Of a stretch of DNA of 64,000 nt, positions 36,035 to 45,055 are shown one piece after another. Each line of letters begins with the position of its first letter. The first letter of the stretch is position 1. The notes under the pieces were generated by a model that saw only the letters and a program-made list of their open reading frames with translations, did not search any database and had not been told where the DNA came from. The translations under genes were made by a program, and so were the position numbers. The DNA comes from Acinetobacter pittii ATCC 19004 = CIP 70.29 (GTDB lineage: Bacteria > Pseudomonadota > Gammaproteobacteria > Pseudomonadales > Moraxellaceae): assembly GCF_000369045.1 (NCBI RefSeq), contig NZ_KB849786.1, positions 76,117 to 140,116 of the forward strand, written 5' to 3'.

Positions 36035-36466
36035 ATGAGTATTATTCAAGAATTTAAAGAATTTGCCGTTAAAGGCAATATGATGGATTTAGCCATTGGT
36101 GTGATTATTGGTGGTGCTTTTGGCAAAATCGTGGACTCTTTAGTGAAAGATATTATCATGCCACTTATCACTGTAATTACTGGTGGTGGTGTTGATTTTT
36201 CACAAAAATTCATTGTATTAGGTGCAAACCCTAATAACTTGCAATCTTTAGATGCTTTGCAAAAAGCAGGTATTAATGTTTTAACTTATGGTAATTTCCT
36301 CACCATTTTAATTAACTTTATTATTCTGGCGTGGGTTGTGTTCTTAATGGTGAAATTATTAAATAAACTTCGCCGTAATAAAGAAGAGCCAGAGGCTCCA
36401 GCTGCAACTCCAGAAGACATTCAATTGTTGCGTGAAATTCGTGATGAGTTAAAAAAGCAAGCTTAA
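36035..36466 (+). CDS. mscL: Large-conductance mechanosensitive channel MscL
   Basis: A 143-aa channel subunit. The amphipathic N-terminus [20 protein letters not shown] leads into TM1 ([22 protein letters not shown]), the signature of the family. The periplasmic loop, TM2 ([25 protein letters not shown]) and the C-terminal helical bundle ([16 protein letters not shown]) follow. It opens at high membrane tension to release solutes on hypo-osmotic shock. Slightly longer than E. coli (136 aa). It is monocistronic, with a terminator. Confidence 0.97.
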   Translation: MSIIQEFKEFAVKGNMMDLAIGVIIGGAFGKIVDSLVKDIIMPLITVITGGGVDFSQKFIVLGANPNNLQSLDALQKAGINVLTYGNFLTILINFIILAWVVFLMVKLLNKLRRNKEEPEAPAATPEDIQLLREIRDELKKQA

Positions 36467-36479
36467 TAAGATTTGAAAT

Positions 36480-36508
36480 AAAAAACGGTGCCTTGAGTAC
36501 CGTTTTTT
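36480..36508 (+). terminator. Terminator after mscL
   Basis: AAAAACGGT, nine-base loop, ACCGTTTTT plus T. Confidence 0.88.
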
Positions 36509-36601
36509 ATTACTTAGTATTTTATGTTGTACTAAAACTATTGGTAACATTGCCAGTAGAGAGAATTTCAACTCAGCATATTGTAAAAGGTATATAAATT
36601 A

Positions 36602-36946
36602 ATGAATCAGCTTTTTGTGTATGGCACTTTATGTCCGAATAAAGCAAATGCTCATATTCTTGAACAAATTGGCGGTAGTTGGACCAAAGCCAGTGTAAGA
36701 GGTGTGATTCATATTTTAGATTGGGGGCCAGACAAAGGGTTAAAAGCGCTTGAGTTAGATTCGGAAGCAGATTGGGTAGAGGGCTATTTGTTTAGCACAG
36801 AAAAACTTGCTGAAAACTTGCAGATGCTTGATGACTTTGAGGGTTTTCAATACCAACGTGTCATCGCAAATATAAAATTAGAATCAGGCGATTATGTTAA
36901 AGCCTGGACATATCAGCTGAATGCACAGGCTTCTGAAAAACGATAG
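36602..36946 (+). CDS. Gamma-glutamylcyclotransferase-like (AIG2/GGCT) protein
   Basis: A 114-aa AIG2-like protein of the YtfP/GGACT group. The substrate-loop signature LFVYGTLCPNKAN is at the N-terminus, and the catalytic Glu is likely in MLDDFEGFQYQRV. These enzymes cyclise gamma-glutamyl amines or peptides to 5-oxoproline; the exact substrate is unknown. It is convergent with the parvulin gene, with only 14 bases between the two stops. Confidence 0.87.
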   Translation: MNQLFVYGTLCPNKANAHILEQIGGSWTKASVRGVIHILDWGPDKGLKALELDSEADWVEGYLFSTEKLAENLQMLDDFEGFQYQRVIANIKLESGDYVKAWTYQLNAQASEKR

Positions 36947-36960
36947 TTAAAATTATGGAA

Positions 36961-37251
36961 TCAACGTAAGCTGCCCATTCTAAATTTAACTTCTAAAAGA
37001 TGATAGCCAAACTGGCTTTTGATTGGACCTTGTAACACACGTTCAGCAGCTGTAAAAACAACTTTGTCGATGACGGGCACCAATTGCCCTTTTTTGACTT
37101 CACCAAGTTCACCACCACGTTTTGCCGAATTACAGGTAGAGTATTGCTTGGCAAGTTTGGCAAAGTCAGCGCCACTTTGAAGCTTCTTTTTTAGCTGCTC
37201 AGCTAAGTCTTTATCTTTAACTAAAATATGTCGGACAATTGCTGTTTGCAT
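36961..37251 (-). CDS. ppiC: Parvulin-type peptidyl-prolyl isomerase (PpiC)
   Basis: A 96-aa single-domain cytosolic parvulin. RHILVKDKDLAEQLKKKL, FAKLAKQYSTCNSAKRGGELG and FGYHLLEV are the family motifs, matching E. coli PpiC (93 aa). It accelerates cis-trans isomerisation of prolyl bonds. The start has GGAGGA seven bases upstream; an earlier start would add five residues. mutM ends 20 bases upstream on the same strand, so these are probably one transcript. Confidence 0.9.
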   Translation of the reverse strand: MQTAIVRHILVKDKDLAEQLKKKLQSGADFAKLAKQYSTCNSAKRGGELGEVKKGQLVPVIDKVVFTAAERVLQGPIKSQFGYHLLEVKFRMGSLR

Positions 37252-37270
37252 GTTGTCTTCCTCCAAAAAA

Positions 37271-38095
37271 TTAAGGCTTTCTCAGCTTTTTAAGCGGTTG
37301 GCACTGTGGGCAAAATACACTGGCACGCTGACCAAGTTTTAAGTTTTCTAATGTGGTTTCACAGTTAACACACATTTCTCCAGCACGACCGTAAGCAAGA
37401 AGTGTTTGCTGGAAATAACCATTTTCTCCCATGGCATTGCTGTAGTCTCTTAATGTCGAGCCACCTAAATCAATTGCCGACTTTAAAATGCGTTTAATCT
37501 CGACAACAAGTTTTTCAATTTGTTGCATAGTCAAATCGCCAGCAGGCTGAGCTGGGTGAATGCCTACATTAAATAAGCTTTCAGTTGCATAGATATTGCC
37601 TACACCAACCACTACATGATTATCCATGAGTGCAATTTTTATGCCGACAGACTTATTCTTGAGCTTAGAAGCTAAATATTCTGCATGAAAATCAGTACTT
37701 AAAGGTTCAGGCCCTAAAGTATCTATGAGTTTGCCTTGAGTCTCGGGATTAAGCCAAAGAATACAACCGAAACGGCGAGGGTCATGGTAACGTAATTGCT
37801 GATCTTCAAATTGAATAATCAGATGGTCATGCTTTCTCAGTTCGTCATTTGGCTCGGTTAGACGAAAGCTTCCTGACATGCCTAAATGCCAAAGCATTTG
37901 ATCTTGTTCAAACTTTGCCAAAATATATTTTGAACGTCGATTTAACCCAATGAGACGTTGCCCAACAAGTTTCTGAACATCATCTGGTATAGGCCAGCGT
38001 AAGCTAGGATTGCGTACTTCAACACTTAGAACTTTTTGATTCAATAATGGAAATAAACTGGTTTTGGTGGTTTCGACTTCGGGTAACTCAGGCAT
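37271..38095 (-). CDS. mutM: Formamidopyrimidine-DNA glycosylase (Fpg/MutM)
   Basis: A 274-aa bifunctional glycosylase/AP lyase that removes 8-oxoG and FapyG. The mature N-terminus PELPEVETTK supplies the catalytic Pro and Glu. RSKYILAKF holds the conserved Lys, HLGMSGSFR and DPRRFGCILW follow, and the zinc finger is CVNCETTLENL...FCPQC. The start must be the ATG directly before PELPE. It is divergent from the alkyladenine glycosylase, so two base-excision repair genes share one intergenic region of about 75 bases. Confidence 0.97.
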   Translation of the reverse strand: MPELPEVETTKTSLFPLLNQKVLSVEVRNPSLRWPIPDDVQKLVGQRLIGLNRRSKYILAKFEQDQMLWHLGMSGSFRLTEPNDELRKHDHLIIQFEDQQLRYHDPRRFGCILWLNPETQGKLIDTLGPEPLSTDFHAEYLASKLKNKSVGIKIALMDNHVVVGVGNIYATESLFNVGIHPAQPAGDLTMQQIEKLVVEIKRILKSAIDLGGSTLRDYSNAMGENGYFQQTLLAYGRAGEMCVNCETTLENLKLGQRASVFCPQCQPLKKLRKP

Positions 38096-38170
38096 GCCAA
38101 CTCGCAGAATTAACAGATATACTGGATTAATCAAGTATAACGTGTGGTATGTAATATTTCAGAGATTACT

Positions 38171-38737
38171 ATGTCAGATATTTTACCATTAAGCTGGTTT
38201 CAACGTGAAACCTCAGAAGTAGCTTATGATTTAATCGGCTGCGTATTGTGTAAGCGACAACCTGATGGCCAAGTGATCCGCTGTACAATTAGTGAAACTG
38301 AAGCTTATTTGGGCGTTCGTGATAAAGCTTGCCATAGTTACAATGACAAACGCACCGCTCGAACAGAGGTAATGTATTGCTCTGGTGGCATGATTTACGT
38401 CTATTTAATTTATGGCATGTATGAAATGCTCAATCTTATTACTCAGACAGAAGGTGTGCCTGAAGGGGTAATGATTCGTTCTGCATTTTTAAATAGTGCT
38501 TCAACTAAAAAAGACTATAAGCTTTTAGCTGGACCCGGCAAATTGACACGCTATTTAGGGATTGATCGGACTTTAAAAGGACAAACCTTGGGAGAGGAGT
38601 CTGGACTGTGGGTTGAAGCGGCATCAACGCAACCAGAAGTAGTTCTAACGCCACGGATTGGAATTGATTATGCCGAAGAAGCAAAACATTGGCCTGAACG
38701 ATATTGCTGGAAAGATCATCCATCTTTGAGTCGATAA
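38171..38737 (+). CDS. 3-methyladenine DNA glycosylase (AAG/MPG family)
   Basis: A 188-aa protein of the AAG/MPG family (PF02245). Signature pieces are AYDLIGCVLC, CTISETEAYLGVRDKACHSYNDKRTARTEVMY (with the catalytic Glu), YVYLIYGMYEMLNLITQTEG with the intercalating Tyr, and LLAGPGKLTRYLGI. It excises alkylated purines and hypoxanthine. The ATG used has AGAG upstream; a GTG 27 bases earlier would add a non-conserved segment. Divergent from mutM. Confidence 0.92.
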   Translation: MSDILPLSWFQRETSEVAYDLIGCVLCKRQPDGQVIRCTISETEAYLGVRDKACHSYNDKRTARTEVMYCSGGMIYVYLIYGMYEMLNLITQTEGVPEGVMIRSAFLNSASTKKDYKLLAGPGKLTRYLGIDRTLKGQTLGEESGLWVEAASTQPEVVLTPRIGIDYAEEAKHWPERYCWKDHPSLSR

Positions 38738-38871
38738 TTTTAATCTGGAAATCAATTTTTAGATATTGGTGAAGAGTGTTCCAGATTTACAACAATGCAG
38801 ATCGAATTCAATATCCAGACAAGACACCGCTTTTTGTTATCATAACTACAATATAAATAAAGGAAATAAGC

Positions 38872-41058
38872 ATGTCCTTATTACGCTTAGACCGACTGCA
38901 TTACTGTATTTTGATGAGTATGGGCTGTATTTCTAGCCCACTTGTTTGGGCAGAAGATTTAACACAAGACGTAACTGTATTGCCAACATTACATGTGGAA
39001 GCAACCCGTACCGATACAACCTATTTGCAGACACCGGCCTCGGTTTTTCGGATAGATGCACCTCAAGTTGATACTTCTTCACAAGTAAATTTAACCGAAG
39101 TTGTGAAAGGTGTACCGAGTTTGCAGATTCGTAATCGTGAAAATTATGCCCAAGATTTACAGCTCTCTATGCGTGGTTTTGGTGCACGCTCTACTTTTGG
39201 TGTCCGTGGTATTCGCCTTTATGTCGACGGTATTCCTGCAACAATGCCGGATGGACAAGGCCAAACGTCTAATATCGATTTAAGTAGTCTGGACCATGTT
39301 GAAGTTCTAACAGGACCTTTTTCTTCACTTTATGGAAACTCATCGGGTGGGACAATTTTAACTTCTACTAAAGAAGGGCAAGGCAAAGATTCAATTGAGC
39401 TGAGCTATTCGGGAGGCAGTCACGATAAAAGCCGAGCAGGGCTCGTGCTACAAGGTGGAGCAAAGGGTGCGAATGAACCAAGCTATGTTATTAGTTCATC
39501 GTATTTCGATACTGATGGTTACCGAGAACATAGCGGTGCAGAAAAAGTACTAAATAATGCAAAGCTCAGTTGGAATCTTGATGATGGTAGTAAAATCAAC
39601 TGGGTAACCAACTACGTAAAAATTCATGCAGACGATCCGCAGGGACTAACGCATGACCAGTGGAATGCTAATCCAAAGCAACAAGTTCCATTTTTAAAGC
39701 AATTTAATGTCCGTAAAGATATTGAACAAACTCAAACGGGTGTGACATGGGCTAAACCGATTAATGATAAAAATGAACTGTATGCTATGGCATATTTAGG
39801 TAATCGCCAAGTCACTCAATATCAATCTATACCTAAAGGTGAAGTGAAGCTAGAAGAGGGTAAGCCTATTTATTCAGGTCAAGCCAGCCCAAAGCATGCT
39901 GGTGGAGTCATTGATTTTGAGCGTAATTATTATGGCGCTGACTTCCGCTGGACGGGTAAAGAGTTACTTCCAAATACTACTCTAAGCATTGGTGTTGCAC
40001 TTGATATAATGGATGAAGAACGTAAAGGCTTTGAAAATTTTAATGTAAACAATGTTTATGGTGTTAAAGGTAATTTACGCCGTGATGAAGATAATACTTT
40101 GTGGAATATCGATCCCTATTTACAAGCGTCATGGCAGTTCTTACCAACGTGGCGTTTAGACACGGGGGTACGCTATAGCAATGTCCATTATAAATCAAAA
40201 GATCATTTTACTTCAGGACCTGATCAGTATGGAACTGTGAACGGTGATGATAGTGGCAAAACAAATTACGATAAAGTTTTGCCCTCTGCTGCTTTAAGCT
40301 GGCAAATTTTACCTGAACTGATGGCCTATGTGAGTTATGCCAAAGGATTTGAAACGCCAACTTTTACTGAAATGGCATATCGTCCAGATGGAGAAAGTGG
40401 TTTTAATTTTGATTTAACGGCATCAACAAGTGATACCTATGAAACAGGCTTAAAATCACAAAACCAATTAGGTGATTTTACTTTGGCAGTTTTTCAAACT
40501 AAAACCAAAGATGACATCGTTTCTGCAGGTAACTCAAATGGCCGATCAACCTTCCGCAATGCAGATAAAACCTTACGTGAAGGCGCCGAGTTTGCATGGA
40601 ATAAAAAGTTGTGGCGAGATTTAACAGCGACTGCAAGCTATACATATTTAGATGCAACTTTTGATGCTGATATTCCAGCTTTAGGAAGTATTGCTCAAAT
40701 TCCAGCGGGCAATGCTATCCCTGGAATTGCTAAAAACCAAGCTTATGCCTCTTTAGCTTGGCAGCCATCGCACGGTCTATATGGCGGTGTAGATGTACAG
40801 TATATGGATAAAGTATACGTGAATGATACCAACAGTGACGCAGCACCAAGCTACAGTGTAACCTCAGCTAATGTGGGTTATGCATGGGTAATGGGCGACT
40901 GGAAAGTGAATAGCTTTGCCCGTGTAGATAACCTATTTGATAAAAACTATGCAGGTTCAGTGATCGTAAATGATTCAACTCAACCAGTTGGACGCTACTT
41001 TGAACCAGCGGATGGGCGTAACTGGAGTGCAGGTTTACGTGTAATTAAGCAATTCTAG
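38872..41058 (+). CDS. pqqU: TonB-dependent receptor, PqqU (YncD)-like
   Basis: A 728-aa TonB-dependent receptor. Signal peptide ends near LVWA. The plug domain has NYAQDLQLSMRGFGARSTFG, RGIRLYVDGIPATMPDGQGQ and TSNIDLSS, close to E. coli YncD as I recall it. Further matches run through the barrel (MWNIDPYLQ-type WNIDPYLQASWQ, AKGFETPTFTEMAYRPDGES, VDNLFDKNYAGSVIVN). YncD was renamed PqqU because it imports pyrroloquinoline quinone. With a PQQ glucose dehydrogenase in the same window this is a sensible role, although a siderophore cannot be excluded. C-terminal Phe fits Bam recognition. Confidence 0.85.
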   Translation: MSLLRLDRLHYCILMSMGCISSPLVWAEDLTQDVTVLPTLHVEATRTDTTYLQTPASVFRIDAPQVDTSSQVNLTEVVKGVPSLQIRNRENYAQDLQLSMRGFGARSTFGVRGIRLYVDGIPATMPDGQGQTSNIDLSSLDHVEVLTGPFSSLYGNSSGGTILTSTKEGQGKDSIELSYSGGSHDKSRAGLVLQGGAKGANEPSYVISSSYFDTDGYREHSGAEKVLNNAKLSWNLDDGSKINWVTNYVKIHADDPQGLTHDQWNANPKQQVPFLKQFNVRKDIEQTQTGVTWAKPINDKNELYAMAYLGNRQVTQYQSIPKGEVKLEEGKPIYSGQASPKHAGGVIDFERNYYGADFRWTGKELLPNTTLSIGVALDIMDEERKGFENFNVNNVYGVKGNLRRDEDNTLWNIDPYLQASWQFLPTWRLDTGVRYSNVHYKSKDHFTSGPDQYGTVNGDDSGKTNYDKVLPSAALSWQILPELMAYVSYAKGFETPTFTEMAYRPDGESGFNFDLTASTSDTYETGLKSQNQLGDFTLAVFQTKTKDDIVSAGNSNGRSTFRNADKTLREGAEFAWNKKLWRDLTATASYTYLDATFDADIPALGSIAQIPAGNAIPGIAKNQAYASLAWQPSHGLYGGVDVQYMDKVYVNDTNSDAAPSYSVTSANVGYAWVMGDWKVNSFARVDNLFDKNYAGSVIVNDSTQPVGRYFEPADGRNWSAGLRVIKQF

Positions 41059-41067
41059 GAATTAAAA

Positions 41068-42177
41068 ATGGCAAAATTATTTGAAACGGTTAACTTTGGT
41101 TCACTACAACTGGTCAATAGAATTGTAATTGCTCCGATGTGCCAATATTCGGCAACAGATGATGGTGAAATTACCTATTGGCATGAACAGCAATGGGCAA
41201 ATTATGCATTATCTGGCGCTGGGCTTTGTATTGTAGAGGCGACTGCTGTACAACCTGAAGGTCGGATTAGCTATGCTGATCTTGGGCTTTGGAATGATCA
41301 ACAACGTGACAAAATTAAAACGTTGTTAGCTAAGGTTCATACACTTTCACCAATGCCATTTGGAATTCAGTTAGCACATGCAGGGCGTAAAGCATCTACT
41401 GAAAAACCGTGGTTAGGTAAAGGTCAGATTGCAAAAGATCAGCCTCATGGTTGGCAAACGGTTGCACCAAGTGAAAGTACTTTTTCTGTTCATGATGCAG
41501 CACCCCATGCTTTGACCATTGCTGAGATTAAACAGGTTCAACAAGACTTTGCAGCAGCTGCAAAACGTGCTGTAGAAGCTGGGTTTGAGTTGATTGAAGT
41601 TCATGCTGCACATGGTTATTTACTTCATCAATTCTTATCGCCAATTGCCAATCAGCGTACTGATGAATATGGCGGTTCTTTAGAAAACCGTATGCGTATG
41701 ACTCTTGAGGTTCTTCAGGCAATTAAACTCGCTGTACCTGAAGGTTATCCTGTTGGTGTTAGACTCTCTGCGACTGATTGGTTAGAGAGCATCGAGCACT
41801 GGGATGTTGAATCTACAGTGGGTTTATCAAAAGCTTTAGAGCAATTGGGCGCAGCCTATGTGCATGTGTCTAGTGGTGGTTTGCACGAGCATCAATCTAT
41901 TACGATTGGGGCAGGTTACCAAGTTCCATTTGCTGAGCAAGTCAAAAAGCATGTGTCCATTCCAGTTATTGCTGTAGGGTTAATTACTGAGCCAGAACAT
42001 GCCGAACAAATTTTGGAAAACCAGCAAGCTGATGCTATTGGTCTTGCTCGTGCAATGTTGTACGACCCAAGATGGCCTTGGCATGCAGCAGCGGCTTTAG
42101 GGGCAGAAGTGAAAATTGCACCTCAGTATTTACGTTGCCAACCACATGGATTAAAACAACTTTTTAACTCTTTTTAA
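41068..42177 (+). CDS. Old yellow enzyme family NADH:flavin oxidoreductase (YqjM/XenA-like)
   Basis: A 369-aa FMN-dependent ene-reductase. Cys25 in APMCQYSA is diagnostic of the YqjM/thermophilic-like OYE class, HAGRKAS carries the substrate-facing residues, and the catalytic pair lies in IEVHAAHGYLLHQFLSP, with YGGSLENRMR after it. It reduces activated C=C bonds or nitro compounds with NAD(P)H; natural substrate unknown. It starts 9 bases after the TonB receptor stop, so the two are likely co-transcribed. Confidence 0.92.
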   Translation: MAKLFETVNFGSLQLVNRIVIAPMCQYSATDDGEITYWHEQQWANYALSGAGLCIVEATAVQPEGRISYADLGLWNDQQRDKIKTLLAKVHTLSPMPFGIQLAHAGRKASTEKPWLGKGQIAKDQPHGWQTVAPSESTFSVHDAAPHALTIAEIKQVQQDFAAAAKRAVEAGFELIEVHAAHGYLLHQFLSPIANQRTDEYGGSLENRMRMTLEVLQAIKLAVPEGYPVGVRLSATDWLESIEHWDVESTVGLSKALEQLGAAYVHVSSGGLHEHQSITIGAGYQVPFAEQVKKHVSIPVIAVGLITEPEHAEQILENQQADAIGLARAMLYDPRWPWHAAAALGAEVKIAPQYLRCQPHGLKQLFNSF

Positions 42178-42184
42178 TTGTATT

Positions 42185-42212
42185 GGGCAAAGTCATCTTT
42201 GCCCATTTTTCT
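42185..42212 (+). terminator. Terminator after the OYE gene
   Basis: GGGCAAAG, loop TCAT, CTTTGCCC, then ATTTTTC. Confidence 0.9.
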
Positions 42213-42233
42213 TTCGCTAAGTGAGGACGGTCA

Positions 42234-43157
42234 GTGGTTTTTCAGGTTATTTTACCTATCTTGATATTGCTATTGATGGGCTATGTTTGTGTCCTCATTA
42301 AATTGGTAACACCTGAACAGATCAGGGCTCTTAGCGCATTTGTAATTAAAATTTCCTTACCAGCTTTTTTAATCCATTCCTTGGCAAATAAAAACTTACA
42401 AGACATTTGGCACCCAGCTTATTTTCTTGCGTATGGCGGTGGATCTTTAATTTTATTTTTCTTGGCTTTTATTCTCTATCGAAAATATTTTAAAAATAGT
42501 TTAACCCATAGCGCCGTGATTTCGATGGGCGCATCTATGTCCAATACTGGATTTATGGGAACAGCTATTTTAACCATGTTGATAGGTAATCATGCTGCTA
42601 TTTATATTTCTTTAACACTCATCATTGAAAATTTATTGATTGTGGCGCTGATGCTCATTCTGGCCGAAGCTGGTTTACATCAACAACAAAATCTTTTACC
42701 GCTGTTAAAACAGACTTTTTTAAACTTACTCAAGAACCCTGTCATTATCGCTATTTTGGTTGGGATGGGATGCATTCTTTTAGATGTTAATCTTCCTGCA
42801 ACGCTTGACCAATCTTTAGAGTTACTTGGGCGTACAGCTTCGCCTTTGGCCTTGTTTGCAATTGGCGGAAGTTTAGTAGGTATTGGAATAACAACGGTAA
42901 ACATAGAAAGTGTTTTGTTAGCGACATTTAAAGTTGTGCTAATGCCATCTGTTATTTTTACACTTTTTTTAATAACTCCAAATGTAAGCCGTGAAATGCT
43001 TTACGCAGGAACATTAATCGCTGCTTTACCAATGCCGATTGCTTTCGGAATTTTTGGACAAGCCTATGGCTTAAATGAAAAAGCGTTAACACCGCTTATG
43101 ATTAGTACAATTGTCGGTTTTATTGGGGTGAGCTGGCTTATTGCTTTGTGGTGGTAA
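42234..43157 (+). CDS. AEC family (auxin efflux carrier-like) transporter
   Basis: A 307-aa integral membrane protein with about ten helices, of the AEC/Mem_trans family. LPILILLLMGYVCVLIKLV at the N-terminus, the central SMSNTGFMGTAIL and the later TASPLALFAIGGSLVG are typical. Bacterial members move malonate, malate or amino acids; the substrate here is unknown. The start is GTG, supported by GAGGACGG seven bases upstream and by the absence of a closer ATG. Confidence 0.87.
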   Translation: MVFQVILPILILLLMGYVCVLIKLVTPEQIRALSAFVIKISLPAFLIHSLANKNLQDIWHPAYFLAYGGGSLILFFLAFILYRKYFKNSLTHSAVISMGASMSNTGFMGTAILTMLIGNHAAIYISLTLIIENLLIVALMLILAEAGLHQQQNLLPLLKQTFLNLLKNPVIIAILVGMGCILLDVNLPATLDQSLELLGRTASPLALFAIGGSLVGIGITTVNIESVLLATFKVVLMPSVIFTLFLITPNVSREMLYAGTLIAALPMPIAFGIFGQAYGLNEKALTPLMISTIVGFIGVSWLIALWW

Positions 43158-43159
43158 AA

Positions 43160-43182
43160 GAAAAGCCCCATAAGGGGGCTCA
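43160..43182. terminator. Bidirectional terminator AEC / Sel1
   Basis: AGCCCC, loop ATAAG, GGGGCT. On the minus strand it is followed by TTTTCTTTT. Confidence 0.85.
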
Positions 43183-43189
43183 TCATTTA

Positions 43190-44014
43190 TTATTTTTTCG
43201 GTGCTGGCTGTGCGGGAGCATTTGCAGCCTGTTTGCTCTTTTCTGCAATAATCTTATCAACCGAAGCTAACGATTCTTTAGCATTTGGAACATTTTGATT
43301 GGCAAGTTCAGTAAAGATTTTTTTAGCCTGTGGTAAGTTTTGTGGAATGATATTGCCATTCGCCATCATGGTTGCTAAAGCCATAGACGCAGGCGCATAG
43401 CCTTTTTGAGCAATTGACTGTAAAGCTTCGATACCTTGGCGTTTCATTAAAGGATTTTTATTTTCAACCCCTTGGCTAATGTCATATAGTGCTTTGACCT
43501 GAATAGCAGGGTAGTTACCTTTTCGAATTAAAGGCGCCAATTTTTGAAGGGCAATTTGATGTGACTGCGGTTTTTTCTGAGCAAATAAAATTGTCGCAAT
43601 TTTCACAGTTGCATCATCAGAACCTTGAGCCGATGCCTTTTGAACATATTGACTGAATTTGTTGCTGTCTTTGGCAACCCCTAATTCACCAGTCTCATAA
43701 ATTTGTGCAAGTGTGTAACTCGCTTGGGCGTAACCTTTATTTGAAGCATCCTCATAATATTTAAGAGCTTTAGAAGAGTCTTTTGCTGTACCTTGGCCCA
43801 TTTGAGTCATATAGCCTAAGTTATAGATAGCTTGGGCATTACCTGTTTGGGCGAGGCGTTGCATTTCTTGAAATGCAGCGGAGTAGTTTTTTGCTGCGTA
43901 GAGTTGTTCAGCTTGTTTAAAAACATCGGTTTTAGCAGCAGTCGCTGTGTTATCAGCTGCAAAAATTGATGCACTTGAAAGGGTGATTAGGCTTGCGATT
44001 AGTAATTTCTTCAT
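43190..44014 (-). CDS. Sel1-repeat (TPR-like) periplasmic protein
   Basis: A 274-aa protein. The Sec signal MKKLLIASLITLSSASIFA is cleaved near A19. Sel1-like repeats follow, for example AQAIYNLGYMTQMGQGTAKD and AQASYTLAQIYETGELGVAK, and a late one APASMALATMMANGNII. The C-terminus is Ala/Gln/Pro-rich. Sel1 proteins are scaffolds for protein complexes; some take part in envelope stress or LPS traits. No specific role can be given. Monocistronic. Confidence 0.85.
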   Translation of the reverse strand: MKKLLIASLITLSSASIFAADNTATAAKTDVFKQAEQLYAAKNYSAAFQEMQRLAQTGNAQAIYNLGYMTQMGQGTAKDSSKALKYYEDASNKGYAQASYTLAQIYETGELGVAKDSNKFSQYVQKASAQGSDDATVKIATILFAQKKPQSHQIALQKLAPLIRKGNYPAIQVKALYDISQGVENKNPLMKRQGIEALQSIAQKGYAPASMALATMMANGNIIPQNLPQAKKIFTELANQNVPNAKESLASVDKIIAEKSKQAANAPAQPAPKK

Positions 44015-44152
44015 TTCTTTTTAACCTTTTACTTCGTAGCTACATCAATCCATTGATGCATGAAAGAGTTTCAATTTCTCATCATAAATATTGATTGCTG
44101 AAAGTAAACAGCCGATTTGTATATAAAGCACTGCACTTTGGGCAAATTGTGG

Positions 44153-44192
44153 AGAAAAAATACCCACTCACATTCATATAACGGAGTGGGTA
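44153..44192 (-). terminator. Terminator after dsbC
   Basis: TACCCACTC and GAGTGGGTA form a 9-bp stem with a 14-base loop. On the minus strand it is followed by TTTTTTC. Confidence 0.85.
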
Positions 44193-44198
44193 ATATTA

Positions 44199-44909
44199 TT
44201 ATTTTGCTGACTGAAGTAATGCTTCAATTTGTTTGGCATCACTTGGTACACCAGAGAGTCTTTGGCCATCTTGCAAGAACAGGGTAGGTGTTCCATCGAT
44301 ATTTAATTTTTGACCTAAAGCAATATTTTTCTGAATTGGGCTTGAGCAACTTTTGCTATTAGTCGGTAATTTGCGATTAAGCATATAGTTTGTCCAAGCT
44401 TCTGCCGGATTCTTTGAACACCAGATTTGATTTGAAACTTTTTCAGCATTTGGATGCAAACTAGTAAGAGGATAAAGGAACACATATACGGTTACGTTAT
44501 CAACACCAACCATATTTTGTTCTAGGCGCTGGCAATAAGGGCAATCTGGATCACTAAAGACATAGAGCGTACGTTCGCCTTTACCTTTTACATATTTAAT
44601 CGCCTGATTTAATGGCAAACTTTTAACGTCAATCTTACCCAATTCGGCAATACGTTCTTCAGTCATATTTTTTTGTTGTTTGATGTCGACTAAATTACCA
44701 ACAAAAAAGTACTTCGCATCTTGATTAGTATAAACAATACGGCCGCTTGTATAGACTTCATAAATGCCTTGCACAGGCGATTGATAAACACCTTTTACAG
44801 GCAAATCGGGATAATTCGTCTTAAGATTTTGTTCAAGGGTTTTAACATCAGCATGAGCAGAACCGAAAATAGCCAGACTCAACATGAGTGTAGCAAGTTT
44901 AGTTTTCAT
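44199..44909 (-). CDS. dsbC: Thiol:disulfide isomerase DsbC
   Basis: A 236-aa periplasmic disulfide isomerase. The signal MKTKLATLMLSLAIFGSAHA is cleaved before DVKTLEQNL. The N-terminal dimerisation domain includes GIYEVYTSGRIVYTN, and the thioredoxin domain has FSDPDCPYCQRLE (CPYC redox pair) and the cis-Pro loop GTPTLFL. A second Cys pair (IWCSK and SKSCSS) fits the structural disulfide of E. coli DsbC. It reshuffles wrong disulfides in exported proteins and is kept reduced by DsbD. The start has AAAGAGA upstream. Confidence 0.93.
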   Translation of the reverse strand: MKTKLATLMLSLAIFGSAHADVKTLEQNLKTNYPDLPVKGVYQSPVQGIYEVYTSGRIVYTNQDAKYFFVGNLVDIKQQKNMTEERIAELGKIDVKSLPLNQAIKYVKGKGERTLYVFSDPDCPYCQRLEQNMVGVDNVTVYVFLYPLTSLHPNAEKVSNQIWCSKNPAEAWTNYMLNRKLPTNSKSCSSPIQKNIALGQKLNIDGTPTLFLQDGQRLSGVPSDAKQIEALLQSAK

Positions 44910-45005
44910 CTTTTTTCTCTTTAATTTCAACAGGGCTAATGATGGCATATAAAGCTTAAAAAATTGATGTTCTAATCTAATGAAATCATTAGTGTTTTGT
45001 ATCTA

Positions 45006-45034
45006 TAAAAAAGCCCACTAACTTAGCAGTGGGC
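45006..45034 (-). terminator. Terminator after ygfZ
   Basis: GCCCACT, eight-base loop, AGTGGGC, with six Ts following on the minus strand. Confidence 0.88.
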
Positions 45035-45055
45035 AGTTTGGACTAATAAAAATTA

